A stretch of DNA of 60,315 nt from assembly GCF_900107855.1 (NCBI RefSeq), contig NZ_FNRJ01000020.1, positions 1 to 60,315 of the forward strand, written 5' to 3'. Positions 1 to 9,462 of the stretch are shown in pieces; positions within the stretch are counted from its first letter, which is position 1; the number at the start of each line of letters is the position of its first letter. The notes below the pieces were generated by a model that was not told the origin of the DNA, searched no databases, and was given only the letters and a program-made list of their open reading frames with translations. The position numbers and the translations under genes were made by a program. The stretch is from Marinobacterium iners DSM 11526 (GTDB lineage: Bacteria; Pseudomonadota; Gammaproteobacteria; Pseudomonadales; Balneatricaceae).

Positions 1-166
1 GCTCAAGGTATTACACAACGCTAAATGAATATTCAGTTAGGTTGCTTGCCTTGATTAAGCTTTGTGTGCTCAATCCTGACAAGCGCCCACACATATTACC
101 TGATCAATTTGTTAAAGAGCGGGCTTGGCCAACCGCACCGTTCGGTGCAACCTGTTGTCTCAAGCG
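1..166 (-). promoter_or_regulatory. rRNA operon leader with boxB-boxA-boxC antitermination signals
   Basis: On the minus strand this is the 5' leader of an rRNA operon. A boxA-type element (CTCTTTAACAA, complement of 109-119) is preceded in the transcript by a small hairpin (135-148, 5-bp stem, boxB-like) and followed by GTGTGGGC (complement of 85-92, boxC-like). This is the B-A-C order of E. coli rrn leaders, which loads the NusB/NusE/SuhB antitermination complex. The mature 16S sequence lies beyond base 1. No protein gene is supported in 1-318. Confidence 0.9.
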
Positions 167-174
167 AGGCGCGT

Positions 175-202
175 ATTCTACCGCAACCCGTTTCAGTGTC
201 AA
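175..202 (-). promoter_or_regulatory. rRNA promoter P2
   Basis: A second minus-strand promoter has the same core as P1: TTGACA (complement of 197-202), 16-bp spacer and TAGAAT (complement of 175-180), followed by ACGCG. It lies 98 bp downstream of P1 and upstream of the boxB-boxA-boxC leader, so the tandem P1-P2 arrangement matches that of enteric rRNA operons. Confidence 0.87.
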
Positions 203-272
203 CCATTTTTTCGTTTGTTTTCACTGCCTTGGCGGAGAAAACAACGCGCGGTCAGCGCTGATGAGGTGGCGT

Positions 273-300
273 ATTCTACAGCGATTCGGATCGCTGTCAA
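273..300 (-). promoter_or_regulatory. rRNA promoter P1
   Basis: Minus-strand -35 TTGACA (complement of 295-300) and -10 TAGAAT (complement of 273-278) are separated by 16 bp, the spacing typical of rrn P1 promoters. The bases after the -10 are GC-rich (ACGCC), like a stringent-control discriminator. An A/T-rich stretch at 309-321, overlapping the murI stop codon, could serve as an UP element. A second TTGACA lies 11 bp upstream (complement of 306-311). Confidence 0.88.
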
Positions 301-318
301 CGCCCTGTCAAAACTTTT

Positions 319-1179
319 TTAACACTCAGAAGCGTAGTGCTGGATATCGATCAGTTCAACCGAACCCGGATCGATTCGCTCATTGAAAAAGTTCGTCGCC
401 ACTCGTGCAAAGCGCTCTGGCCCATCTGTCACCAAAAAAGTCAGACTGCCCCGTATTTGGTTCTTGTTCTGCAGCGCTTTGGCTTCCAGCTCGCACTTTA
501 CCGCTTCAGCGGTGGTCTGAGCTGAATCAACCAACTGAATATCGTCACCAGTCACTGCTGCTATAGCACCCCTCAATGCAGGGAAATGAGTACAGCCTAA
601 TACCAGCGTATCCAACGGAAACTGACTATCAGCCACCAGCAGGGGCTGAAGACAACGCGCGACTATCTGCTCTACCAGGTCGCCTTCATGCCAACCTTCT
701 TCCGCCAAAGCAACAAACAGAGAGCATGCTTGAGCACGAATACGTGCATCGGGCCTCAAACGAAGAATAGCTTTCTGATATGCCTGATTGTTTGTTGTAC
801 TTTCGGTCGCGATAACACCGATATGCCCCTGTTGACTCACTCTGCACGCCGCATCAGCACCTGGCTCGATTACACCCAGTACCAGAAGATCCGGGTAGCA
901 GGCCTGCAAATGCTCAAGCGCCATGGCCGAGGCTGTGTTGCAGGCAACAACGATAGCCTTTATCTGGCGACTACTCAGAGCACAGACAGCCTGCTCGGCA
1001 TAACGCCGGACCGACAAGGCACTTTTTGTACCGTACGGCACCCTTGCGGTATCGCCGAGATAGACAAGATGTTCTTCCGGTAAGGCTTGCCTGAGCGCAT
1101 TAAGGACGGTCAAGCCGCCAACACCGGAGTCAAATACACCAATGGCATATTCTGATCGTGAATCTACAGACTTAGCCAT
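319..1179 (-). CDS. murI: glutamate racemase
   Basis: Interconverts L- and D-glutamate in the cytoplasm, supplying D-glutamate for peptidoglycan. The protein (about 286 residues) has the racemase signatures [11 protein letters not shown] near the N-terminus, and the two catalytic cysteine motifs VVACNTASA and [11 protein letters not shown]. An ATG at 1179 is preceded directly by an in-frame GTG at 1182; either start overlaps the der stop codon, so translation is probably coupled. It is the last gene before the rRNA promoters, and its stop codon lies against rRNA P1. The murI-rrn adjacency is also known in E. coli (murI-rrnB). Confidence 0.95.
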   Translation of the reverse strand: MAKSVDSRSEYAIGVFDSGVGGLTVLNALRQALPEEHLVYLGDTARVPYGTKSALSVRRYAEQAVCALSSRQIKAIVVACNTASAMALEHLQACYPDLLVLGVIEPGADAACRVSQQGHIGVIATESTTNNQAYQKAILRLRPDARIRAQACSLFVALAEEGWHEGDLVEQIVARCLQPLLVADSQFPLDTLVLGCTHFPALRGAIAAVTGDDIQLVDSAQTTAEAVKCELEAKALQNKNQIRGSLTFLVTDGPERFARVATNFFNERIDPGSVELIDIQHYASEC

Positions 1180-2614
1180 CACGTCGAGCTCGCTTCTTGG
1201 CTTTATGCTTCAGCGTTTTGATGTGTTGACGACTGCGCTCCTTTTTGGCTTCTTGACGAGCAGTCAGGGTATTTTTGCGTCCAGCAAAAGGATTGTCGCC
1301 CGTACGGAACTCAAATCGAATCGGTGTTCCACGTACTTTCAAATATTTGGTAAAGCGGTTTTCAAGATAGCGCTTGTAAGAGCCGGGTAACGCATCCGTC
1401 TGATTACCATGCACTACGATGATTGGCGGGTTGGAGCCACCCTGGTGTGCATAGCGTAACTTGATGCGTCGATTGTTTACTGCCGGCGGCTGGTGGTCAG
1501 CCACTACATCTTCCAGCAGTCGAGTCAGCTGATTGGTAGACCATTTCGCCATTGCTGAATCGAAAGCTTCGTTAACAGAGATATACAGATCACCAACACC
1601 CGAGCCATGCAGCGCAGAAATAAAGTGAAAGCGAGCAAATGCAGCAAATTCCAGTTTTCGTTCTACTTGCTTTTTAACATCGGCACGATCGTCCGGGCTC
1701 ATGCCATCCCATTTATTAAGTGCAACAACCAATGCCCGCCCAGAGTCAATGACAAACCCAAGCATGCTCAAGTCCTGCTCGGTTACACCCTCACGCGCAT
1801 CAATCACGCTGATAACAACATTTGCATCCTTGATTGCCTGCAGCGTTTTTACGATGGAGAACTTCTCCACCGCTTCTTTGATATTTTTCCGCCTTCGTAC
1901 ACCCGCTGTGTCGATCAGAATATATTTCTGCTCATCACGTTCATAAGGAATGTAGATACTGTCACGTGTTGTGCCCGCTTGGTCAAAGACAACCACGCGG
2001 TCTTCGCCCAGCATCCGGTTAACCAGGGTTGACTTACCCACGTTCGGGCGTCCGATCACGGCAATTCGAATATTATCTGTATAGGCTTCCTTAGCCGCCT
2101 CTTCGCCGCCCTCCTCTTCCTCAGAAACAAAGGGCGCCAGCACTTCGTCAATCAGCTGACTGACACCACGCCCGTGTGAAGCGGCTATGGCAACAGGCTC
2201 ACCAATACCGAGCGCATGAAAATCAGCCATTGCGGTATCCGGGTCGATCCCGTCGGTCTTGTTCACAACCAGCCAGCATGACTTATTGTTGCGCCGCAGG
2301 TGATCGGCAATCATTTCATCAGCCGGGTTGAGGCCTGCACGACCATCTACAAGGAACAGAACTACATCCGCTTCCTCTATCGCGAACAGTGACTGCTCGG
2401 CCATCCGTTGATCAATGCCGGCCTCATCCCCTGAAATACCACCAGTATCGATAACAATGTAGTCACAATCGCCAACACGGCCTTCTCCGTACTTGCGGTC
2501 ACGGGTCAAACCCGGCAAATCTGCAACAAGTGCATCACGCGAGCGTGTCAAACGATTGAACAGTGTGGATTTGCCAACGTTGGGACGACCAACCAGTGCA
2601 ATTACGGGCAACAT
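1172..2614 (-). CDS. der: ribosome biogenesis GTPase Der (EngA)
   Basis: Essential double-GTPase that binds the 50S subunit during maturation. Two G domains are visible: G1 motifs GRPNVGKST at about residues 9-17 and again near 185, each followed by its G3 motif (DTGG, then DTAG) and G4 motif (NKTD, then NKWD). A C-terminal KH-like domain begins near 360 and ends in a very basic tail rich in K and R. At 480 residues it is close to the family length. It sits between bamB (upstream) and murI (downstream), and the bamB-der order is conserved in gammaproteobacteria. Confidence 0.97.
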   Translation of the reverse strand: MLPVIALVGRPNVGKSTLFNRLTRSRDALVADLPGLTRDRKYGEGRVGDCDYIVIDTGGISGDEAGIDQRMAEQSLFAIEEADVVLFLVDGRAGLNPADEMIADHLRRNNKSCWLVVNKTDGIDPDTAMADFHALGIGEPVAIAASHGRGVSQLIDEVLAPFVSEEEEGGEEAAKEAYTDNIRIAVIGRPNVGKSTLVNRMLGEDRVVVFDQAGTTRDSIYIPYERDEQKYILIDTAGVRRRKNIKEAVEKFSIVKTLQAIKDANVVISVIDAREGVTEQDLSMLGFVIDSGRALVVALNKWDGMSPDDRADVKKQVERKLEFAAFARFHFISALHGSGVGDLYISVNEAFDSAMAKWSTNQLTRLLEDVVADHQPPAVNNRRIKLRYAHQGGSNPPIIVVHGNQTDALPGSYKRYLENRFTKYLKVRGTPIRFEFRTGDNPFAGRKNTLTARQEAKKERSRQHIKTLKHKAKKRARRDG

Positions 2615-2635
2615 AGGATTTCACCTGAAAACAAC

Positions 2636-2668
2636 TCGGCGGCCACTGTGGATAACAGCGGCCGCCGA
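2636..2668 (-). terminator. GC-rich hairpin between bamB and der
   Basis: A 9-bp GC-rich outer stem (TCGGCGGCC pairing with GGCCGCCGA) and a 4-bp inner stem close a 5-base loop. On the minus strand it is followed by AGTTGTTTT. It could act as a partial terminator or attenuator lowering der-murI expression relative to bamB. The T run is imperfect, so full termination is doubtful. Confidence 0.5.
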
Positions 2669-2689
2669 TAATGGACCCACAGATCCGGA

Positions 2690-3838
2690 TTATTTAAATT
2701 TCAGCGCAGTCAGACGACCATCATTGCTGAGCACATAAAGCACATCATCACGTACCAGCAGATCACTCTGGACACCGGAGGAGCTGACGCGATGGCGAGC
2801 TGTAAAATGACCGTCAACCTGAGACAACACATGCAGATAACCATCTGCATCAGCCGTAACCAGAGAGTTACCGAGCACAACCGGTGTAGTCAGGCGTCGA
2901 TACTGAAGACCATCCTGGCTCCACACACTGGCACTGTTACGCGCATCGAATGCATGCACATGGTCTTCATCCGAAATTGCGTACACATTACCGAAACCAC
3001 CAGCAAGCCCACGATAGGTAGACAAATCCTGACTCCAGACAACCTGTCCATTACCTGGATTCAGTGCCACCAAGCGTCCCTGATAGCTGCCAACATAAAC
3101 GATACGGTTGTAGACAAGCGGTTTACCATCAATATCAACGATACGCTCAAGCTCCGACCGCCCCTCAGCCAGCGAAATACGCTGCTCCCAGACAGGCCGC
3201 CCCGATGCATTCTCGACGGCAACAAGCTTGCCATTGGCAAAACCGGCCAGAGTCAGGTCAGCAGCCACAATGGGGGCGCTTGTACCGCGCAGACTGAGAC
3301 GTGGTATCTGACTGTCATAACTCCAGCGCCGTTCACCACTGCCCACTTCAAGTGCCGTAATCTTGCCATCCAGCTGCTGTACAACAACGAGCTCCGCATT
3401 CATCTGCGGCTGGGAAATCACTTCGGAGGAAGCTTGGTAGCGCCAACGCTCACTACCGTCTGTGGTATCGAAAGCGATCACTTCACCCGACTCTGTCGCG
3501 AGGACCACGATACCGTTTCCGGCACCAACACCACCTCCTATCGGAGTTTCCAACTCGACACGCCAATTGATACGCCCGGATGCCAGATCCGCTGCAACCA
3601 GATCACCTTCAACATTGACTGCAAAAATCTGCTGTTCATCAATGGAAGGAACCAGTTGATGAAACTTGGAGCCCAAACTACCACCGGTACTCAGACTCCA
3701 CAGCTGTTGAAATTGCTGTTCGGCTTCGAAGTCAACCAGTGGATTTGGCTCAACGGTTTCTTCGCTACTGAACAACCCACAGCCAGCAAGGGAAACACTC
3801 ACGGCAATCGCTGCGGCTGTTTTTACCCAGCATTTCAT
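2690..3838 (-). CDS. bamB: outer membrane assembly lipoprotein BamB
   Basis: Accessory subunit of the BAM complex that inserts beta-barrel proteins into the outer membrane. The N-terminus is a lipoprotein signal with lipobox LAGC and Cys20 as the lipidated residue. The rest of the 382 residues shows repeated PQQ-type beta-propeller blades with W/G-rich signatures (for example GRINWRVE, GSERWRYQ, GQVVWSQD). The start overlaps the yfgM stop by 4 bases, and der follows downstream as in other gammaproteobacteria. Confidence 0.95.
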   Translation of the reverse strand: MKCWVKTAAAIAVSVSLAGCGLFSSEETVEPNPLVDFEAEQQFQQLWSLSTGGSLGSKFHQLVPSIDEQQIFAVNVEGDLVAADLASGRINWRVELETPIGGGVGAGNGIVVLATESGEVIAFDTTDGSERWRYQASSEVISQPQMNAELVVVQQLDGKITALEVGSGERRWSYDSQIPRLSLRGTSAPIVAADLTLAGFANGKLVAVENASGRPVWEQRISLAEGRSELERIVDIDGKPLVYNRIVYVGSYQGRLVALNPGNGQVVWSQDLSTYRGLAGGFGNVYAISDEDHVHAFDARNSASVWSQDGLQYRRLTTPVVLGNSLVTADADGYLHVLSQVDGHFTARHRVSSSGVQSDLLVRDDVLYVLSNDGRLTALKFK

Positions 3839-4494
3839 GACTCGGCTCCTGCAAGGTCATCCCGTTTCATTTTCAGAAGCGGACGCAGCTGTTCGCCGCC
3901 GCCCAGCTGCAGGGCTCGATCATAGGCTGCGAAAGCTTCAGCCGGTCGACCGTTATTGGCATGAAGGTCTCCCAGAAGTTCCTGATACTGCACCTCATAA
4001 GTACCCGCATCAGCATTCTCCAGCAGGCTAATAGCAGTATCCGCGTTCCCCTGCTGGCTCAACAGCATTGCCTTTCGCAGTGTAGCCACACGAACAATAT
4101 TATCGACTTCATCCGTTGCGCCCAAGGTCCAGTCCAGCTCCTGCAACGCGCGCTCAACCTCTCCATTTCCAACGGCCATTGCTGCCATCATGAGGGCACC
4201 ATAGCGTGCATAAGCCGTGTCAGCGTAGTCAGAGCGAAGCTGCTCATTCAGATGAACCGCTGTTGCATATTGAGAGTCATTCACACCACCGGCAGACAGC
4301 TGTACCGCTTCTGTCAGATTCTGGTAAAGGGCAGACGCATTGGCTGCTTTCTGCTCCTGATTACTCTGCCAGGCTTTCCAGCCGAGCACGATTGCCACCG
4401 CAGCCGCGACACCAACTACCAATGCCTTGCCGTTTTCCTTCCACCAATCCTTGAGCGCCTGCACCTGCTCTTCTTCGGTACGCAATTCTGCCAC
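3835..4494 (-). CDS. yfgM: YfgM family tetratricopeptide-like protein
   Basis: Inner-membrane protein with a large periplasmic TPR-like domain. In E. coli YfgM associates with the SecYEG translocon and periplasmic chaperones. A short acidic cytoplasmic N-terminus with WWKENGKAL is followed by one membrane helix at about residues 24-42, then alanine-rich helical repeats to residue 219. Its position between hisS and bamB, with a 4-base ATGA overlap with bamB, supports the assignment. Confidence 0.92.
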   Translation of the reverse strand: MAELRTEEEQVQALKDWWKENGKALVVGVAAAVAIVLGWKAWQSNQEQKAANASALYQNLTEAVQLSAGGVNDSQYATAVHLNEQLRSDYADTAYARYGALMMAAMAVGNGEVERALQELDWTLGATDEVDNIVRVATLRKAMLLSQQGNADTAISLLENADAGTYEVQYQELLGDLHANNGRPAEAFAAYDRALQLGGGEQLRPLLKMKRDDLAGAES

Positions 4495-4531
4495 TGTCCA
4501 CTCCTGCTAAATTGAATCGCCTGGCTAAACT

Positions 4532-5800
4532 TCAGCGTGTAAAGATTTGTTTCAGCTGGTCTGTCAGCTGCTGAATGCCAAGATCATATACTGTCTGTTC
4601 CTGATACCAAAGAGATGCCTGCATCTCATCGGACTCGGTTTGCTTGAGTAGCGCTATTACCGGCGCTCCGGTCTGACGAGCTTTGGCCGCGATATTTTTC
4701 AGTCCCGAGCAGTGGGTTCGAATACGGAGCCCCGGCAGGCATTCACGCAGCTGCTCGGCCAGCAAAATCAGGTCCGCCTGCAACCCCTTGTGTTCTGCCG
4801 CCAGGTAAAGATCAAAGGTCTGACGCACATGATCGGGAACCAACGCCAGAGTCTCAAGCAGAAGAATCAAACGCTCAACACCCATTGCAAAACCAACCGC
4901 AGGTGTTGGTTTCCCGCCAAGCTGCTTTACCAGCCCATCATAGCGACCACCGGCACATACAGTACCCTGAGCCCCCAGTTGGTCTGTTACCCATTCGAAA
5001 ACGGTTTTGCAATAATAGTCCAGACCACGAACCAGATAAGGGTTAACCTCATACTGCACTCCGGCAGCATCCAGAATTGCGCACAGCTGCTCGAAGTCAG
5101 CCGCAGACTCCTGATCGAGGTAGTCTGTCAGTACCGGGGCCTGCTCAAGCAGTTTGCGCGTACCCTCGTCCTTGGAGTCCAGGATACGCAGAGGGTTTGA
5201 TTCCAGCCTGCGCAGGCTGTCTTCATCAAGCTGGTCAGAATGCCTGCTAAGATATTCCACCAGTGCATCGCGGTAACGTGCGCGCGCTTCGTTGCTGCCC
5301 AGTGAGTTCAGCTGCAGCGTTACAGACTGGTCCAGGCCCAGTTGACGCCACAAAGCGGCACTCATGAGAATAATTTCAGCATCAATATCCGGTCCGGCCA
5401 TACCAAAAGCTTCAACACCTACTTGATGGAACTGGCGATAACGACCTTTTTGTGGTTTTTCATAACGAAACATGGGCCCCTGATACCAGAGACGCTGCGT
5501 CTGATTGTACAGGAGGCCATGCTCTTCACCGGCACGAACACAACATGCCGTCCCCTCTGGCCGCAATGTCAGACTTTCGCCATTGCGATCTTCAAAGGTA
5601 TACATTTCTTTCTCAACAATATCGGTTACTTCACCTATTGAGCGCTTGAACAGATCAGTTTGCTCTACCACCGGCATGCGAATTTCAGCATAGCCATAGC
5701 TACCAAGTACATTTTTTACAGTGCTTTCAAGGTACTGCCAAACCGGTGTCTGGTCCGGCAGGATGTCATTCATGCCGCGAATGGCTTTAATTTTGCTCAA
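4532..5800 (-). CDS. hisS: histidyl-tRNA synthetase
   Basis: Class II aminoacyl-tRNA synthetase charging tRNA-His in the cytoplasm. The 422-residue protein has the family N-terminus (IRGMNDILP), motif 2 around [15 protein letters not shown], the histidine-specific stretches LVRGLDYY and AGGRYDGL, and motif 3 near [11 protein letters not shown]-terminal anticodon-binding domain spans about 330-422. A catalytically degenerate paralogue, hisZ, is encoded at 18758-19936. Confidence 0.97.
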   Translation of the reverse strand: MSKIKAIRGMNDILPDQTPVWQYLESTVKNVLGSYGYAEIRMPVVEQTDLFKRSIGEVTDIVEKEMYTFEDRNGESLTLRPEGTACCVRAGEEHGLLYNQTQRLWYQGPMFRYEKPQKGRYRQFHQVGVEAFGMAGPDIDAEIILMSAALWRQLGLDQSVTLQLNSLGSNEARARYRDALVEYLSRHSDQLDEDSLRRLESNPLRILDSKDEGTRKLLEQAPVLTDYLDQESAADFEQLCAILDAAGVQYEVNPYLVRGLDYYCKTVFEWVTDQLGAQGTVCAGGRYDGLVKQLGGKPTPAVGFAMGVERLILLLETLALVPDHVRQTFDLYLAAEHKGLQADLILLAEQLRECLPGLRIRTHCSGLKNIAAKARQTGAPVIALLKQTESDEMQASLWYQEQTVYDLGIQQLTDQLKQIFTR

Positions 5801-5841
5801 AACGTCAGCTTTCCTGTTTCGATGAGAATATGTGGGAACTT

Positions 5842-6777
5842 TTAAAGAGGTAGACTAAAACGGGCGACATTGTCCTTGCTCAACACGGCAAGATCAATGG
5901 ACTCCCCTTCATAGCTGAGCATACGTACGGCATTGACCTTACCGATAACCACAGCCAACGTGGAGTCGCTCTGGAAATTGAGCGACTGGCCTGCCTGCGC
6001 CACACCGTTGAACAACGTGCGCCCACCAACCTCACGAATGCTGATCCAGCAGTCATCGCTGAATGCCACTTCGAGACCGTTGGAAACCGACGTAGCAGGA
6101 GTAGACTCCCGCTCCTGCTCAGCCGCAGAGGACGCCGCCCCTTGCTCGTCCTGCAATTGTTCGATCTGCTCTTCAGTAAGGTAGACCGGTTCTTCCTCAT
6201 CGGCCGCTGCGATGGGCGCGGCAATAACGTCCTCACTCTTGTCTGAAGCAGACCCCTCAGGGGCAACATCATCCAACTGAGGTAAAATCAAGGTGTTTCC
6301 ATCGCTGGTTTCTATTGATAAAGGCCTGTTATCCAGTGGTTCACGATCTGCTGTCGTGAGGCCCTGCTGGGTTTGCCACCACCAGACACTGGCTGCAATC
6401 AGTGCCAGTACAAAAAGCCAACTGCCAATCTTGAGCAATGGACGCCCCTGATGACGACCCGGTACGGTTGAAACCGTACCGATGGCCTTAACCGCACTGG
6501 CCATTTGGACATTACCGCTTGCACGATTATAACTGGCAACGATTGCATCTGCGTCAAGCCTGAGAAACTTGGCATAGGAACGTATATAGCCACGCGAAAA
6601 AACAGGGTCAGACAGGTACTGCAGGTCCCCCTTTTCAATCGCTTGTACAACCGCCTTGGATAAATTCAGCTGCCTGCATACCTGTTCAACACTCAGCCCT
6701 TGCTGCTCACGGGCCTGAGTGAACTGAACTGCTGGAAAATCGCTGCTTGTGCTTTCGGACCGGGCTTCTTCGCTCAC
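5842..6777 (-). CDS. rodZ: cytoskeletal protein RodZ
   Basis: Inner-membrane protein that links MreB filaments to the cell-wall elongation machinery. It has a helix-turn-helix-like N-terminal domain at about 20-85 ([18 protein letters not shown]), a basic stretch and one membrane helix around 118-135, and a long acidic periplasmic linker rich in D, E and A. A C-terminal beta domain begins near 225 ([14 protein letters not shown]). It overlaps pilW by 4 bases. The next gene is hisS; ispG, which often intervenes, is absent here. Confidence 0.93.
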   Translation of the reverse strand: MSEEARSESTSSDFPAVQFTQAREQQGLSVEQVCRQLNLSKAVVQAIEKGDLQYLSDPVFSRGYIRSYAKFLRLDADAIVASYNRASGNVQMASAVKAIGTVSTVPGRHQGRPLLKIGSWLFVLALIAASVWWWQTQQGLTTADREPLDNRPLSIETSDGNTLILPQLDDVAPEGSASDKSEDVIAAPIAAADEEEPVYLTEEQIEQLQDEQGAASSAAEQERESTPATSVSNGLEVAFSDDCWISIREVGGRTLFNGVAQAGQSLNFQSDSTLAVVIGKVNAVRMLSYEGESIDLAVLSKDNVARFSLPL

Positions 6778-7550
6778 TGAGCTGTCTCCTCATAAAGCCG
6801 ATATTCTTGCGACTTCGGGTACAAATTCTTGAGCAGCAGCGCATAGGTTGCAGCACGGGACACATTACGCTCTGCGCGAGCCAGCCGTATCCCCAACCAA
6901 AGACTTCTGGAGCTGTGCTCTGTACGCTGCTGATCAACCAGTTCACGAAAACGTTCAAACAGACGATTGGATGCTGCATTCTCGCCCTTATCCAGCAACA
7001 ACCCAGACAGCTCGACCAACGCAACCGGCCGGTTACCATTAATTGCCAGAGAGCGCCTGAAGGCCTCTTCCGCTTTCTCAGGTGAATCGATCAAAAGGTA
7101 ACATCGGCCCAGATTCTCGAATGCCTGCGCACGCTGCTGATAAAAAGGATCAGTGGTTGCCTGGTTAAGCTGCTCACATGCCTCTCCATAACGCTGCTGC
7201 GAGAACAGGAAGGCTCCGTAGTTGTTATGAATCATGGCGGAGGTTCTGTCAGCCGACATCGCCTTGCGGAAATATTCTTCAGCGAGCTCGAATTCCTGCT
7301 CGGTCTGAAAAATCAGCGCCATTGCGTTATAGGCCGGGGCATAGCCGGAATCGATTGCTATGGCACGCTGAACCGACGTTTTGGCATTGACGGTATTGCC
7401 CGCCTGAAGATACTGCAGACCAAGATTGGTATAGGCCTCCAGTGCATCCTGAGGTGAATTGGCAGCATTGCCGGAACCGGTGGTCTGGCTCGCGCAGCCA
7501 GCCATCAGCGTTACTGCAAGCAGCCACATCAACACACCGGATCGTTTCAC
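6774..7550 (-). CDS. pilW: type IV pilus biogenesis lipoprotein PilW/PilF
   Basis: Outer-membrane pilotin-type lipoprotein, needed in type IV pilus systems for assembly of the secretin PilQ. A signal peptide ends in lipobox MAGC with Cys19 as the lipid site. The mature 240 residues are made of TPR repeats (for example LGLQYLQAGN, APAYNAMALIFQ, MIHNNYGAFLFSQQRYGEA). Placement between rlmN and rodZ, with a 4-base overlap to rodZ, is the standard order. The name PilF is used for the same protein in Pseudomonas. Confidence 0.92.
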   Translation of the reverse strand: MKRSGVLMWLLAVTLMAGCASQTTGSGNAANSPQDALEAYTNLGLQYLQAGNTVNAKTSVQRAIAIDSGYAPAYNAMALIFQTEQEFELAEEYFRKAMSADRTSAMIHNNYGAFLFSQQRYGEACEQLNQATTDPFYQQRAQAFENLGRCYLLIDSPEKAEEAFRRSLAINGNRPVALVELSGLLLDKGENAASNRLFERFRELVDQQRTEHSSRSLWLGIRLARAERNVSRAATYALLLKNLYPKSQEYRLYEETAQ

Positions 7551-7559
7551 TCTACCCCC

Positions 7560-8708
7560 TTATAACCTTTGACTCTTTCCGTGAACAGGCTCTTCTTGTA
7601 CCACAGGAATATACTTTTGGCTACGCCGGGTACGGTCTTCAACCTGACCCACAAGCTGCCCACAAGCTGCATCCACATCATCGCCACGGGTACGCCTTAC
7701 CGTCGTAATGATCGAAGCTTTCAGCATAATATCCTTGAAGCGCTGAATCGCCCCTTCCGATGGGCGACGATAATCAGAATTGGGGAAAGGGTTGAACGGA
7801 ATGAGGTTCAACTTACAGGGCACCTGGCGCAGCACCTTAACCAGCTCCCGCGCGTGCTCAGGCTGATCATTAACACCCTCAATAAGAGTGTACTCGACCG
7901 TAATTACACGCTTGTCATTCAATCCCTCAAGATAACGATTGCAGGCGGCGATCAGCTCTTCAATTGGGTAACGCTTGTTGATTGGAACCAGTTCGTTACG
8001 CAATGCATTGTTTGGTGCGTGCAGCGAAATGGCCAATGATACGTCACTGACTTCACGCAGCCTGTCCAGTGCAGGCACCACACCCGCCGTACTCAGCGTA
8101 ACGCGACGTTTAGACAGACCGTAGGCATTGTCATCCATCATCAATTGAGTCGCATCAACAACATTGTCGAAGTTCATAAGCGGCTCACCCATGCCCATCA
8201 ACACCACGTTGCTGACCCGGCGCTCTGACGGATCAAACGGGCCATAGGCACGAATAGCCACACGGAGCTGAGCAATAATTTCAGCCGTTGACAGGTTACG
8301 GTTGAAACCCTGCTTGCCGGTCGAACAGAAACTGCAATCAAGTGAGCACCCGACCTGTGATGACACACACAGCGTACGTCGGTCGCCATCAGGTATGAGT
8401 ACCATTTCGATCGCCGAACCACCATCCATCCGAATGACCCATTTGCGGGTCCCGTCCTTGGACACCTTGTCCAACAGGATCTCAGGCTCGCGAATTTCAG
8501 CCATTTCAGCCAATCGAGCACGCAACGCCTTGCTGATATTGGTCATCTCATCGAAGCTGGATGCGCCCTGCTGATGCAGCCATTTAAGTACCTGAGTGGC
8601 ACGAAAACGCTTTTCGCCCATCTGCTCAAAAAAGTCTTCCAGCTTGGTGGGCGACAGTCCCAGCAGATTGATCTTGGTGGGGGACTCGGACATCGGATGT
8701 TTACTCAT
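7560..8708 (-). CDS. rlmN: dual-specificity 23S rRNA/tRNA adenine-C2 methyltransferase RlmN
   Basis: Radical SAM enzyme that methylates C2 of A2503 in 23S rRNA and A37 of some tRNAs. The radical SAM motif CSLDCSFC gives the CxxxCxxC ligands of the 4Fe-4S cluster. A GMGEP motif and a C-terminal conserved cysteine in DDVDAACGQ complete the family pattern. The 382-residue length is normal. Starts at 8708 or at an in-frame ATG at 8693 are both possible. Its Fe-S cluster is presumably supplied by the ISC system encoded nearby. Confidence 0.95.
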   Translation of the reverse strand: MSKHPMSESPTKINLLGLSPTKLEDFFEQMGEKRFRATQVLKWLHQQGASSFDEMTNISKALRARLAEMAEIREPEILLDKVSKDGTRKWVIRMDGGSAIEMVLIPDGDRRTLCVSSQVGCSLDCSFCSTGKQGFNRNLSTAEIIAQLRVAIRAYGPFDPSERRVSNVVLMGMGEPLMNFDNVVDATQLMMDDNAYGLSKRRVTLSTAGVVPALDRLREVSDVSLAISLHAPNNALRNELVPINKRYPIEELIAACNRYLEGLNDKRVITVEYTLIEGVNDQPEHARELVKVLRQVPCKLNLIPFNPFPNSDYRRPSEGAIQRFKDIMLKASIITTVRRTRGDDVDAACGQLVGQVEDRTRRSQKYIPVVQEEPVHGKSQRL

Positions 8709-8721
8709 CTTTGGGGTAACA

Positions 8722-8741
8722 GGCTGCCCGGACGGGCAGCC
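8722..8741 (-). terminator. hairpin downstream of ndk
   Basis: An 8-bp GC-rich stem (GGCTGCCC with GGGCAGCC) closes a 4-base loop just after the ndk stop codon. No real T run follows on the minus strand, so it may be a 3'-end stabiliser or weak terminator. Confidence 0.45.
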
Positions 8742-8752
8742 CGAAGGGTCTA

Positions 8753-9160
8753 TCAGGCGCCGAAGAAATAGGCGATTTCGCGCTCGGCAGAAGAGGCAGA
8801 GTCGGAGCCGTGTACCGCATTGGCATCAATGGACTCGGCGAAGTCACGGCGAATGGTGCCCTCAGCCGCTTCTTTCGGGTTAGTCGTGCCCATCAGTTCG
8901 CGATTCAGAGCAATTGCATTCTCGCCTTCCAGCACCTGAACAACAACCGGACCGGAAGTCATGAAGGCAACCAGGTCAGCAAAGAACGGACGCTCTTTAT
9001 GCTCAGCGTAGAAGCCTTCAGCGTCTTGCTTGCTCAGCTGCTTCATCTGCATGGCGACAATTTTCAGATCAGCTTTCTCAAAACGGCTAACGATTTCGCC
9101 AATTACGTTTTTTGCCACTGCGTCCGGTTTGATGATGGAAAGTGTGCGTTCAACTGCCAT
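8753..9160 (-). CDS. ndk: nucleoside diphosphate kinase
   Basis: Transfers the gamma phosphate from ATP to nucleoside diphosphates through a phosphohistidine intermediate. The active-site histidine is His117 in NAVHGSD, and [12 protein letters not shown] is the usual N-terminus. I chose the ATG at 9160 because MAVERTLS matches the family start; an in-frame ATG at 9175 would add five atypical residues. At 135 residues the protein lacks the last few residues of the common 141-143-residue form. A TATAAT -10 lies about 45 bases upstream. Confidence 0.96.
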   Translation of the reverse strand: MAVERTLSIIKPDAVAKNVIGEIVSRFEKADLKIVAMQMKQLSKQDAEGFYAEHKERPFFADLVAFMTSGPVVVQVLEGENAIALNRELMGTTNPKEAAEGTIRRDFAESIDANAVHGSDSASSAEREIAYFFGA

Positions 9161-9205
9161 AGGTAACATCCCCAATCTATAGTACTAAGGTCAATAAGGC
9201 GCAAC

Positions 9206-9234
9206 ATTATACGCAAAGCACCTCTTACTGAACA
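9206..9234 (-). promoter_or_regulatory. putative ndk promoter
   Basis: A consensus TATAAT (complement of 9206-9211) is preceded, after 17 bp, by a weak -35 TGTTCA (complement of 9229-9234). It lies between the end of iscX and the ndk start, so ndk is probably transcribed independently of the ISC operon. Confidence 0.55.
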
Positions 9235-9253
9235 GCAGCGACTCTCAAAGCTG

Positions 9254-9454
9254 TCAATCCATTTCCTCGATCCAGGCCATCTGGATCGCTTCGAGGATTT
9301 TTTCGCCACAGTGATCAGGATCATCATCAAACTCATCGAGTTCCATCACCCGACTATAAAGGTCGGGGAAACTGATTCTCAGCGGATCCTGTTCCGGAAA
9401 GCGCTCAACCAGCTCTATGGCAATATCGTTTACATCCGTCCACTTGAGACCCAT
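9254..9454 (-). CDS. iscX: Fe-S assembly adaptor IscX
   Basis: Small acidic protein (66 residues) that binds IscS and iron and modulates Fe-S cluster assembly. The sequence has the family features: an MGLKWTDVNDIA start, a central DPLRISFPDL segment, and an acidic DEFDDDPDHCGEKILE stretch ending in W-I-E-E-M-D. It is the final gene of the isc operon, 8 bases after fdx, as in E. coli. Confidence 0.95.
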   Translation of the reverse strand: MGLKWTDVNDIAIELVERFPEQDPLRISFPDLYSRVMELDEFDDDPDHCGEKILEAIQMAWIEEMD

Positions 9455-9462
9455 AACTCACC

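Noticed and set aside
42-386. Small open frames in the first 400 bases
   Set aside because: They lie within the rRNA promoters and leader, which explain this sequence better than a protein.
2792-3925. 377-codon open frame on the plus strand
   Set aside because: Antisense to bamB; no recognisable domain.
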